From Micromussa lordhowensis (lineage: Eukaryota; Cnidaria; Anthozoa; Scleractinia; Lobophylliidae), in assembly GCA_964020085.1 (NCBI GenBank), contig OZ026607.1:18427057-18491056 (forward strand): a stretch of DNA of 64,000 nt. The letters run 5' to 3'. The translations under genes were made by a program, and so were the position numbers. This document shows, piece after piece, positions 33,401 to 46,800 of this stretch. Each line of letters starts with the position of its first letter. Position 1 is the first letter of the stretch. Under the pieces are notes generated by a model that searched no databases, was not told where the DNA came from, and was given only the letters and a program-made list of their open reading frames with translations.

Positions 33401-36400
33401 AAATTAACTCCACACCAGAAGATATTTAATCCTAGAGGCGTATGCACCAATTACAAACATTTCCTGTTGATAATGATGACAAAATTCTGCAAATATTTTT
33501 TCCGCCAACTGTTTAGTTTTACAAGAGTTTAACAAACAGACAAACAAACTAACGAGGACAAATATATCACACGGGGTGGTATATTTCAGAACATTTTAAG
33601 TTTTCGCTCCTAATTTAGGGTTTTCTTGCTGCACAGGGGGCGGATTGGGTTAATTGACAGAATTGTGAGCTACAGATCCTTGGGTGAAGAGTGTATCAGA
33701 TTGCGAAATAAGAGAAAGCTACGATAAATTCGCCACCTTCGAACTCTCGATAAAACTTCTAGTCCACAAACTTGCTGTTTTTTTTTTTAAAAAGATTTTA
33801 AAACTTGCCAAAAAAACCTTCTTATTGTGATATTGCCTTTTTGGACGGGTCTGAAAATTACCAGTTCCGTTCCCGAAAGATAAAATAAAGCACATGCGAC
33901 TGAGGAATCCCATCCGAAACATTTAACTGACTGAAAAAACAAAAAACAAAAAAAGGTATTCAGAAACGTGTTTCCTCAGTCCTTGAATGTTCCTAGACAC
34001 CCTTACAGGAAATCCTGTTACATCGTCAACTGTCTCGTTGAAACAGAAAAAGATGAAATCATTGAAAAATGCGTCAGTAGAATTTGTATCGAGTGCGTAT
34101 GATGAGCTCTTGTTTACACAGCCCGATTGTCGATGACTTAACAATAAGCAAATTACTGTAAGTTCTGTCTATGAATTATAAAGGAGACAACTAGACTAGA
34201 AAACGTAAAAGCGCTGTTGTTCTTTTTGCTCGTGTTCGGATACTTGTATTCTTTTTAAAACAGTTAGGTCGCGGTTTGCGCATCTTCAGAACTTTATCCT
34301 GCATTTTTCTAGTTTGTCGTTTGTAATCCGTGCTAATCTTCTCCATCCTTGACCATCCTTGTTACTAATTGGTTTATTATTATCTCTTTGGTGTTTTTCT
34401 ATCTAAGTAAACTATTATTTTCAGGTTTCCTTCAGTTTTGAGGTTTGTACATGGGCAAAATAACTTAATACCTTAACTGAGCTCCATTAAACATTATCAG
34501 GTAGCACGCCATGATTCGGTATTTATCCAGACAATATCATGTACAACACAAGATACACGACTCAAATATAACAACAAAAGGTTGAAGACGAGCGTGCACA
34601 ACGGCCAAAAGAAATCTTTTCGTTCCAAGGAAACGCAGATACCGTCAGGTTCTTTAGAACTGATTTAGTGACGGATGCATCACAAAGATCAGAAAAGTAG
34701 AGAGCTAAAAAAATAAAGTTGGGCCACCTTCATCTCTCATATCCCCAATCATCAGCCCGCCAATTAAACGAGGAATCGCCGAATCTTGAAACACAAAAGT
34801 CGCGCCGGAAAACGAGATTTTGTCACTATCTTTGACCGAAACGTTCATGCAACCTATATGCACCAGACAAACGAGCAAAATGTATAGTTCACTCGCTGAA
34901 AAACAATTACGTTGGTAGGTTAAAAAATCCACAATATAGCGCATGAAAGTTGATGAGAACGCGTTGGAGAGAACTCGAGCGCTAAGAGTCAGGTCCGCCC
35001 TTAAACTAGATCGCCGGCTGTCGTCCAGCTTAACAAGGGCTGTTTTTTGTACTAACGGAAAAGGCGAAACTAATCTGAAGAGTTTAGCAGCATCTTGGTC
35101 GCATGAACGGAAGAAGGCTAAGCCTTTGCTAAAACGTTTTGTTGGTTTAAGAAACTTACGCGAAATCTGACACAGTAACACTGAGTTTCATTTGCTAAGA
35201 ACGGTTATCATAAATCCATTGAGCTTTGCAAACGCCCAGAAAGATAAATAAGAAATCAAATAAATTCTGTTACTTCCATTACAAAGTTTTAAAAGTACTC
35301 CAAATGAAATTCGCGAAACTTACCTCTCCAAACCTTTTTCTGCCTCGTTTGTTCCACGATCACTCCCTGTCGCGTTTACAATGTGACAGAAAAATAGTCG
35401 GACTACGCCCAGAACCAGCATGAGTTTCCTGTTTCCGGTTGAGTTGAGAAACTTTAGACGCCAAAAAAGGCTACATTGATAGTCTGAAGAAGTATATCGT
35501 TTCGGTCGGTACAAACTTATATTCAGTTCCTAAAATAACGCATGGACAGAAACCCGGCTCTAAAAATAATCTCGAAAGGAAATACTTAGAACTTACACCT
35601 GTCCGGTATGAACGGAAAACTGGGCGAGAAAACATTTCTAAAACCGTTATCTGGTTTTCAAGAATTGGCGAAACAAAAACAGCTTTGTATGCCGTACTTC
35701 ATACTTTCATACCGGGAACTTTCTGGTAAAACGAACTGCGGAATGTTGTCTTGCAGAAGCAGTGATTACATTATACTTCTCTTTGCCTTGCTAAAAGAAA
35801 TTCAAAGAAGAGGCGCAGGAAAATCTCTAATCAGATCAGCTAAAGTCTCCTTGCTTTGAGAGGAATTCTTGCTCTTATTTACGGTATGTTCATTGTATAA
35901 CATGTACAGTCGTAATCTAAAGAATGAATACCGGCTTGTTAAAGGAACTTTGTCACGGTTTGAGCCAGAATTTTCAAGTTCGTGTTTTGTAATCCGTGTT
36001 AATCTTCTCCATGACCCTTGTCTATCCTTGTTTCTTTATGGTTTATTATTATCTCTTTGGCGTATTTCTACCTTAGCAAACTACTTTTTTCAGGTTTCCT
36101 TCAATTTAAAGATAATTTTGTGCGTGGCCAAAATGTAACTCAAAAAAACAATTCTGTCTTTTCGGTATTAACTTTGCACGTGCATCAAATGCAGTTTGAA
36201 AAGTCCACAGCCATTACACCAAATGACCTTGAAAGAGTTTTATAGAATATTGAAAGATGCAAATGGTTCGCAAAGTATGCTCGTGTCGTTTGGTTGTCCA
36301 GTCGACAAATGTTTCTGCGCATTTTACCACAGACGTATTTGTTACAACAGGTTTGCAAAGGTACAGCAGACTGAAAAAGCTACCAGCTACTACGACTGAA

Positions 36401-37773
36401 AAAGCTACCGCAGACTTACCGCGGTCATAATTGCATTTACCGCGGTCATATTTACATCCTTTCAAACTGGCGGGAAAAATTAACACTGGCTACATACAAA
36501 ACTTCATGTCATACAAAGGAAAATAACGGGTCATCTTACATTCCAGAGTTCTACGGACACGGATCTGATAAAAATCTCTAAACATCCGTATCAGTTGGTT
36601 AATACCAATATCTCCTCAAGCGACCTAATTAATTTTCCTCTGTTGTTTTCGCCAATTATTTCCACCTTTTTTTAATTCGCTATCAATATAACTCTGAAAG
36701 ACACCAGATGTCGGCGACCATTCCATACATTTCTTGTTGTACATCAAGACGAGGTGATCAGTTGCTGTAGCTTCACAGATTAAGGGATAAATGAATACAG
36801 TATAGACCGCCGCCCTACGGACAGCCGGACACCTACTTAGTGCGGACAGTTTTGTTTGTCCCGTGAAAAACTCATATATTTTGTCGTACATTAGCCCGCA
36901 TAGACGCGGATACAGGATGAATGGCGACTGATTTCCGAAACGAATGCCTTCTAGAGGGGTCTAGGGCCGTGTCACCTTAGGAAATGTTACGGATTTTTTT
37001 ATTCCTTAACTCCCGTTTTTGGAGTTTCTGAGTAATTCTGAAACATCTGACCGATTTCCGTAGAACGGTGGAAACCGGTATGGATCCGCGCCGGTTGATA
37101 AGGACGGTTAATACGGTTAATACTGTGACCTGGGTGACAAGCTGACATACAAAGTTTTCCCTCGCTCAACAAACTGCTTATCTGTGCACCGAACATTTTC
37201 ATTTGTTACGATTACGTGCTAGGTGTGCCCTGTTAGCAAATGACATCTTTCTAAGGTTAAAGCAATTTTATTTACGAAGACTCTCCTAATTACATAATTA
37301 CGTTGCTGTATTTGATACTGACATGAGAATATGGCCTTGGGTGCAAGAAATGTGACCATTAAATTGGGCGCAAGGTTTTTCCTGTCTGAACTCAGATTAC
37401 AGTTAATGTATGACACATGGTTCGATTGCTTTTAAATGGTAGGCTTCAATCTTTATCCGACAAAACATGTCCGTGAAGTTTCTCCCGAGAGCCCGCTTAA
37501 AACGGACACCTAGATAATACAGACATTTTGGTATGTCCTTTTAGTATTCAACTCTGCTTTGTAGAGTACAAATAACGCGCGCCGGAAAAGAGTACAAATA
37601 TCACACGATATTTGTACTCGTCTCATTCCTACCGGCCGCGTAAAGGTTACAAAACTTGGCAAGTTAGAATTTTGGGAATAGAAATCGTTGGATAATAAAC
37701 CTCTTATTAGACGTTTTGATGTGTAGTATCGCTGAGAATTTCTACTCGTTGTTTATATTTTCACTCGCCTTAC

Positions 37774-37809
<36 letters not shown>

Positions 37810-40800
37810 CCAATGATATACTGCACACTAAAACGTCTAATAAGATATATTTTTACTGTCCGTATTAAAGGAGCTCAGTTACGGTATTTTGAGTTATTTT
37901 GGCCAGGAACAAAATTACCTTTAGATTGAAGAAAACCTGGAAATAATAGTTTACTAAGATAGAAAGGCACTTTCGAGATACTAGTAAACCATAAGGGAAT
38001 AAGGACAATCAAGTATGGAGAAGATTAACGTGGATTACAAATGACGAACTTGAAAGAATTTAGACTAAACTTTTCAACATGAGGAAACCGTGATGTAGCT
38101 CCTACGATATAATCCTTTCCTTTACTTCCTCAGGCCTCGGAGCCAAGTAGGAATTTTCATACGTCCAGATTTCCCTTTCTCTTGCTATAAGAAGTAAATG
38201 GGAGGATTTTAAGCGAATTCTATTTGAGGGTCCAAAAAGAGTTTTTAAAAGTTGCCATAGAGATAATCTTGATATTGTGACTGGCACTCAGGTCTTAAGA
38301 AAATTGTTGTTCAGTGCGTCGTTTTATATTCATCTTTAAAAGAACGAAGGAAAGAAACCTAAAAATAGCGAATCAAACATACTAAGGATAAAAAAGAAGA
38401 AAAGATATTTAGAGAGGAAGCCACCTCAAACTGAGCTGTTTTTTTTTTTGTGGGGTTCCTCTATCCAAGAAGTAAATGGGAAGATTTTGAGCGAATTCTG
38501 TTTGAGGGTCCAAAAAGAGTTTTTAAAAGTTGTCATAGAGATAATCTTGATATTGTGACTGGCACTCAGTTCTTAAGAAAATTCAGGTCGTTAAGTGCGT
38601 CGTTTTATATTCATCTTTAAAAGAAGGAAGGAAAGAAACCTAAAAATAGCGAATCAAACATACTATGGATAAAAAAAAAAGAAAAAATATTTAGAGAGGA
38701 AGCCACATCAGCCTGAGCTGGTTTTCATGTGGGTCCTCTGTCCTGGTCGAATTGGAATTTGGAGATGCTCGGGTTTTTGAGGAGGGAGGATAACCGGAGA
38801 GCCCGGAGAAAAACCCTCGGAGCAAGGCGAGAACCAACAACAAACTCAACCCACATATGACACCGCGCCGGAATCGAACCCGGGCCACATTGGTGGGAGG
38901 AAAACGCTGTCACTACTGCGCCATCCCTGTTCCCTATACTGAGACTTGAACAGATACCTCATTTGTTCAGTTTGTTCACACCCATTGCTTTGAAACATGA
39001 GTGGTCAGTGAACATCACAATAGTTTTCTTTACCTCTTGAAATAACATTTAGTGTTGAACCATATAATATTTCCACAAGATGCTATTTGTCAAACCAAAA
39101 ACACAAGAAAAGGTGCCTACTATTTCCATTTCTAGTCATATTAATTCGGAAAAACGCAGCAAATATACGAGAATTTTAAGTTATTGAGGAAATATACAAA
39201 GCTATTGAAATTATCTGAAATTCGTACGAAATACCTCTCTGCTAATAATATTAAATAATCAATCTTTAACGATGAGGTCTATATCACCAAGTAATATACG
39301 ACCCAAGGCCTACACTAGACAACTAAAGTTATACTTCGCACTTTTAAAAAGACATAATTCATTCACAGAAAACTAGCCCCCTGCTGCTGTTGTTTTAAAT
39401 AAACGGCTTAGAGAAGAAGCCGGAAATTATAAGAATTAATCTCCTGTGTTTGGCATGTCTGACTTAAACTGTTTAACCAGTTTGTTAGGAACAGTTTCAA
39501 CTCACCCATTCAATAACCGTCAATTAAAAAATGGACCCACTTTTTTTCAACAAGAAAGCAGCTCAAGTCTGCAGCAGAAGTTGTCGCCTTTAAAAGCTCG
39601 TGTCTCCAATACTACTGATCACTCGTTGACTGTTAATTTAATGAAGTACTTCCTTTTAAGACAAGATGCATGATTTTAGCTTTATTACATTATACAGTTC
39701 GAGGGAAATCTGATCATCAGGGCACGAGTAAGTGCGACCCCTGTACAGAGGAATGCATGGCTGCATGCTTACGTAATACACTATTTCCTAGCCTGCATTT
39801 ATAATCATACTGTGCTAAGACACATGAATTAATATGGAGCTGAGTCATGCGATAATTAACGTATTGCACGACGTTTAAATATACCAAGTGCCTGATTCTG
39901 GGGAAATCTGAAAACTCTATGGCAGTAGAAGATTACAAACGACTGCTTTTCCTCCACTTAGAGCTATCGAAACAGTATTTAATTAACAAGGCAGGATAAC
40001 TTTGGCGCCGAAGAAAAATCCCAACGATTTCTACAACGTCGCACCTCTAAGGTTTGGCTTTTGTGACGAAATTTTCGAATAAGTAGAATATCACAGATCT
40101 TAACTTTCCTCGAAGGCCAGTGACTAAAGGCTTTATAAATGAACAATTTTGGATAGCTGACATATTTTCTCAACTTTAACCCATTTCTAGAATATTTTGA
40201 AAACGGATCAAAAACAAATTTATAGTCTAAAACGACAACGAACAATAGAGATTTATAAACTCGGCAATCGACTATAATCGGCATTGAGATTAAAAGCTAC
40301 AAAGTTTGGTAAACAAACGATCTATAAAATCAATTTCTTTTCAGTGCGTGGGTCATGAAAAACAGCTCTAAACTAAATCATAATAGCAGATGAATACAAA
40401 TTCATTCTAAAGGAAAATTCATCGATGTCGTTATTTCAATTTAATGATGGTAAAATCACAAGTGAGTGAATAATCTAAATTACTGAGATCTTTTGTAAAT
40501 GTCAATCAACATAGATCATTTTATTTGGCAGAAAAAAGAAAAAAAATCCTTCATTGTCAAAATATTTTGGTCCCAAGCTGGTTTTAATGAGTATATCCCT
40601 TTTATATTATGCCACACAATATTCTTGCAGTGCGTTATTTGGTTACTTGATTCCAGGTTCCCATAACCTAAATCTGGGCTCGATCAAACCAACACGAAAA
40701 ACACACAAAGCTTTTATCAACAAACTAAAACAAAGAAAATCTTTGTACGGTTGATCAATACTACAAGAAAGTGCTAATGTACTAGTCAAGAAGCTTTCAT

Positions 40801-43800
40801 TTAAATGGACACACACTAGGGTTTTATCCACAGACATATTTATACAGTGCCACAAACATTAAGTCCGTAAGCGTAACCTTCAATCAACATTGAGTAATTT
40901 AAAAACCAACTTGTAAATCACAAATAAACTCACACAACACTGAATTAGAATAATGGCCGGGTTCAAGAAATCCAAAAAAAAAAAGCAAAACAAAATCTCA
41001 TCAGACATACAGAAGTTGATTCAAATCACAATTAGGCTTGCTATAAAATTTTGTAAATATGCAATGTCCCCAAGAGTCTAAACTTGGTCTTGAAGCTAAG
41101 TAGACAAAAGGCAAATTTAAGCTGTGATTATCTAGACAAAAACTATGTTGTACAATATACAACACAATCAAAACTACCTCAAGAATGCACAATGTGTGTT
41201 CCAAGTGAATGGACACACTTTACACCCGTCTCTAAGTCATCAAACACATACTCAAAGGGAAACCAGTCCGGCATGCACCACAGCAAAACTTCCTAAAACA
41301 CAGCAAGATCCCAAAAAGATTCCCAAATTTGCATGCTGCAAATGCTTCCTCTGGGTCCGGAACAAACGACAATTCCGTTCTTAGAATTGATTAGGGTATC
41401 AGTGACATCAAGTTTTAGCTCGCCAATGGCGCGGGTGATTGCAAAATGTTCGACAATTGTAAATGCGGTTTTTATTAATCGATTAAAGAAGCGCGCATTA
41501 TGGCTTGCCGAACGCTTACGAAGCGAAAAGATCATCATTCTTCGTAACCTTTTTCGCCAAAGTTCGATTATAAACAAGTTTATGGCCTATGTTTACAACT
41601 AGAAGCTATTTTATAGGAGTGAACATGTAAACCGCAAAGCGGAGGTTCACTTAACCGCAATCATTATGCGCTTACAAAAGAGTACCCTTCACTGTGTTAG
41701 AACCTTAAAAGAAATTACGGAAAGATAGTGCCTTACCAGAGAGATGAATTCCTTAAGCCAGGAGTCAAGCTTTGTCGCATGAGCACCGAGCAGTCTGTTC
41801 GCTGTAATTCCGATGTTGTACACTTCAACTCGACAACTATACAAGATAATCCACGATTGACTTTCTGAAGTAAGCACCGGTCTTTGACTGGCGACATTCA
41901 ATTAGGATTAGCGATATTTTTACCCGTAGGATGTGCTACAAACAAGCCGAGATCGTGTCTACTGTAAAATTAAACGCATGCAATGAATGCAAAAAAGCGA
42001 ACAGCTAATTAAATAACAATGCACAAGTATGTGATAACTGCAGAATATCGTCCCTGGAGGGTCATTAACATAAGTAATCAAAAATACCGACCACCTTACT
42101 TTAGCGGTAAACAAATGGCGTTCTAACGGCAGGGGCAATATCTAAAATTAACACCTGCTTGGTGCTAGCAGTAAATAACTCAGCGAGATATAGCTATTAT
42201 TTTAGTACACAGTGAAGCTTATCATGCACGACGCAGTCCAATATCGCACGCTGCTTAATAAAATAAGTGACGATATCAACTTCACACGAACTTATTAGAG
42301 TGTTATTAACCACTAACTGCCAAAGTAGCAGGTCACGAATAACTTATCTGTGATTTTAAACACCTTAGAGCTAGCAAGTACAAGACAGGCTATATTTTTA
42401 AAACACTTGCTCTTTAAAAGTTTACCGAAGCTTGGAATACTGAATTAAACCCATGCAGAACGAAATGATAAAGACGAACCTTGTAATTACCCGAGGCGAA
42501 AGGAAACTAATCTATCAATTTCCAATTACATCTCTACAAACCGAAGTTGAGCCCTTCAAACCACAAAGTCAATATACAAATTGAAATTCTCTTAACGGAT
42601 TTCGTTACATTTGGTTATACACGCGTTGAGAGATTTTATTGAAATATAAAGACAAATTCAAGTGATCCACTACTTAATTCATGTCACGTGTGTCTTTGTT
42701 TAATGCACTGTATCACAGGAGAAATTCAATGCCGACCGGTTTGTGCGATATAATATATATCATCAATGATCTGGGCTCTCTAAACATCCTTATCTTCAAA
42801 CAGAGTCAAACAATGATTGAATACGGTAGTTATCGACAAGTCAAGGGTTATTGTGTTTCTGTTTTTTCCTGATAGCAATCTTGTTCAAATCAGTTATATG
42901 TTACCGCGCTGTTTCTGTTGTCAGTTTTCAGCAAAATTAAACGACTTGCGTGTTGTGGGACTTGATAAAAAAGACGCTCTAAAAACCATATCTTAAAGCT
43001 TTTGTTTAACAAAAAGACCGCTTATGTTTTATTTAGTGCATTGCGTAAAAGTGTTTCCTTTTGAAAAACGTGTTCTTAAACTACAATTGAAAACGTACAC
43101 AAACCGAACTTCTAATTAACAAAGGCTCAACTATAACATAAGAACATCTTTTTGCGCAAAAAACGCTCATTTCCACAAGATGCGCACGTCTATCGTACAA
43201 AATACGCGGGATAAAACGCTGAGCAAGAGAACAGAAAGTTCTGCAATAAGGAATAAACAGCGGGGAGATGGGGATTAAGATGCCACGATAAAAGATTCCT
43301 TTCATCGTTTTGTTTCAAGCAGAGAGTGCTTAATCAAAGCTAACAAAAGAAACTAATGGATCAGTTGGAACTCTCAGGGGTCAGCGTGGACTGAAAGCCT
43401 CACAATTGATGCCATTTAAAGGTTTCAGTGAAGCTTGGCTTCGGGCGAACAACTTTACAATAAAACAGGAATGCTGTCTTCACGAAAGGTACACCATGTA
43501 ACAGAGTGTTTTATCCTTGCCGCGAACTCCAACCCTTGGCGGCTGCTTTTCCTTTCAAATTATCTAACAAATGACAATCAGCCACGGTCTTGTAATGGCT
43601 TCACCGCCAATTAATTTGCGCCATAAACACACATTCAGTAGAAACCTGGAGTGCGGTTAAGTGCCGACACTGATGACGAACAAAAAAATGTTCAACTGCC
43701 CTCGCCTCAACAATTGTTGTGAAAGACTCCGTCCACACCACGCCGGAGGAATTTGAAAGTGGAGGTTTCACTCTGAAAACGCATCAAAGGTTTTCCGTCC

Positions 43801-46800
43801 AAACCACGTCGGAGGAATTTAAAAACGTAACAATCACCAGTCATTTTAGATTTGTGCTTGACTGAAACTCGGTCAGGGAAATCACACGATTATCGTGACG
43901 CCTTCGTTTTCGAAAAGCTCTGTTTTCACAATGTTCATTCACGAAAACGCAAAGGCAGTGTTTTCAAATTCCTCCGGTTTGAAGAACGTTTTCGAAAAGC
44001 TCCGTTTTCGTGAAGGATTAGTGTGGATGGAAGCAGACCGGGAGAAATTTCGCTGCGTTTTCAAATTCCTCTGACGTAGTGTGATCGGCAGGGTCTAACA
44101 AAATCATGCAAGTATCCAAAGTGGGTCATTCAACAGTGTGTCAGAAATTAAGAAATAAAACGTTTTTCAACCAGCCGTGTTAAGTTTTTGGACGGCTGAA
44201 ACAAGGGCGTGCTAGACATCAGTGTAAATCTGGAGGGTTCTATGAGTGACCATGCGAATGGAAGCAATTAATTGAACTGTAATTTCAATTAAAACGGTTT
44301 GTATGTTGTACAAGATAGTTCTTACTTACCCTGCTAGCAGAGCCGCCTCGATCTTTCAGTCCTAGATAAGTTAGGAAAGAGGAGGCGACTCTGCCAACGG
44401 CTTTAAATTCCTTTGATTTACCGATCATCCCGCGATCTGGAGGAGTCAAGCCAGTATGGTACTGGACATGCCAGTTTTACCCAGGCACGCATGCGTATTC
44501 TTTCTGACTCTTTCTGCGCCCACGTTGGCTATAACCACAGCACCGATTTGAAATAGCCGCGCTTCGATTTCACACAGAGATTTTGAGAAAGCGCCGATCA
44601 ATTCAATGATCGGTAAAGTGAATCTTGGAAAGATAAATTGTCTCACTGTGCCGCAGTCAAGGACTGTGTCAAGTTTCTGGGTGGTAATGATATCTCTGTC
44701 GCGCTGCGATCTGGTCATTTACCAGATTTGTCCAGTTTTGACCAAACACGTGGCCAAAGAGCTTTCATCCCTAGCCGTGGGCATCAGTTTCCGAATTTCA
44801 CCGCTGTTCCGTTTTTTGTAATTTCTCCTCTGAATTCACTTATCAGTGACTAAAAGAATTGGAATTAAAGCTTACAAAGTTGAAGCGGAAAACACGACTT
44901 CTTTGCAGAAAGAATGCGACTACGACATTTTATTTTCGTAGTGATGACATATTTGTATTTGCGCGGAAACGGGCAGGATAAGGCTTGGTTACATGTTAAT
45001 TTGACGCATGCTCAATGAAAGGATTTGCAGCCGTTGGCAGAATCGCCTTCCTCTTTCCCCGGTGGCTTATCTAGGAAGGATTGAAGCGGCTGTGCTAGTA
45101 GGGTAGTTCTAACTGTATCTTATGCAGTTTGAGGTACCAGGTTCTGTAGAATAAAACCATAGTGTGTGACCATTCAAATGAAAGCTATTGAGCAGTACTT
45201 TCATGTGGTACTGTTTATTATGCTGTACAAGGCAATCCTAACTTTTAAGTCTGTGGATGAAACCCTAGTGTGTGACCATTCAAATGAAAGTTATTGAGCA
45301 GTGCTTTCATGTGGTACTGTTTATTATGCTATACAAGGTGGTTCTAACGTTTAAGTCTGTGGATGAAACCCTAATGTGTGACCATTCAAATGAAAGTTAT
45401 TGAGCAGTACTTTCATGTGGTACTGTTTATTATACTGTACAAGGTGGTTCTAACTTTTAAGTCTGTGGATGAACCCTAGTGTGTGACCATTCAAATGAAA
45501 GCTATTGAGCAGTACTTTCATGTGGTACTGTTTATTACGCTGTACAAGGCAATCCTAACTTTTAAGTCTGTGGATGAAACCCTAGTGTGTGACCATTCAG
45601 ATGAAAGCTATTGAGCCGTGCATTCTTGTGGTCGTGTCCATTATAGTGTACAAGATAATCAAACACTTGACTTTTCAAATAAACAAAAAATTCACTATGA
45701 AGTGCTGAATCACACCGAAAAGTACTAGGCATGACTGATACTTAAAAAAGGATATACATTGCATTCCATAGGAAGCATTGTAAAGAACTGTATCGCTTCT
45801 TGGGAAATAAATGCAAGAACCATGATATTGGGAGTCACATTTCTCGTTATTGTTACAAATCTGAAACAAACGAAACTCATTTATTGTATTGGACTGTTTG
45901 TTCAATAAACCCACAAGCGATAGCAGATACTTATCTACAATTGATACTTATCTATCCAATTTAATTAAATAGGAGAGACATCAAACTATTTCCAAAAATA
46001 TCCAAGCAGGAATTTGGCATCAAGTGGGAGAAAAAAGTCTTAAATTAAAACAAATTTGAACTTCTAAACACAAATATTTCCAACTGCTACATCGTGAACT
46101 TAGCTCACGATGGACAGAGATTTGACTATAACAGTGAATGTAAACGATTCATTAGTCATCGACGAAGCTATAAAATCATTTTCCAGTCAAGTACATCTAT
46201 AAACTTTGAGAAAAAGCTTTTAAAAATTTTGAACTCAGACGCAACGTTAAACTTGTAACTAAAACGAAAATAACCTGGTATTACACATGTACAGGAACAC
46301 GAAGTTTGATGTTTATACAAAACAATTCCTGATTCGTTTCCTGCTAAGTTCATACAAAATAGAATTTATCAACTTGACTTTGAGGTTGAACAGATTAACG
46401 CACTGAAGATCTAAAGAAATCGATCTTTCAAAGTTCCCAAATCGTCTACTTTGATTTCAAATTGCGATAAACACTGCCAAAACTCTCAATCAGCGAGAAA
46501 ATTACGCCTCATCTATTTTCGCAACAAACATTCGAAGAACTTGAATTCATTATTTCAAAAGCAACAGTGCAGAAATGATCAACTCTGCTTTGGAAATTCG
46601 CAACATTTCGCTCAAATATACCACCACAAGACCCGTTACCTGGCTCCAGGATATCTCCAGAACGGACACTGCCACTTGTAACTTCTCTTGGACACTGCAT
46701 ACATCAACACACGCTGAGAAACTGCAAGGGTTGGTCATTGTAAAAACGACGACGTATATACATACATTATTCAAGCTTTTTGTTGTCAAATAGACGCATC

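Noticed and set aside
35322..35514. Signal-peptide-like start [17 protein letters not shown] with a GTAAGT donor
   Set aside because: The phase-2 donor does not fit the nearest plausible downstream exon (reads into TGA) or tensin. I mention it only as an unassigned frame.
41735..41897. Minus-strand frame ([17 protein letters not shown]) ending at a good donor
   Set aside because: The Met-started frames end in phase 0 or 2, but the next tensin exons need phase 1, and the protein is not recognised.
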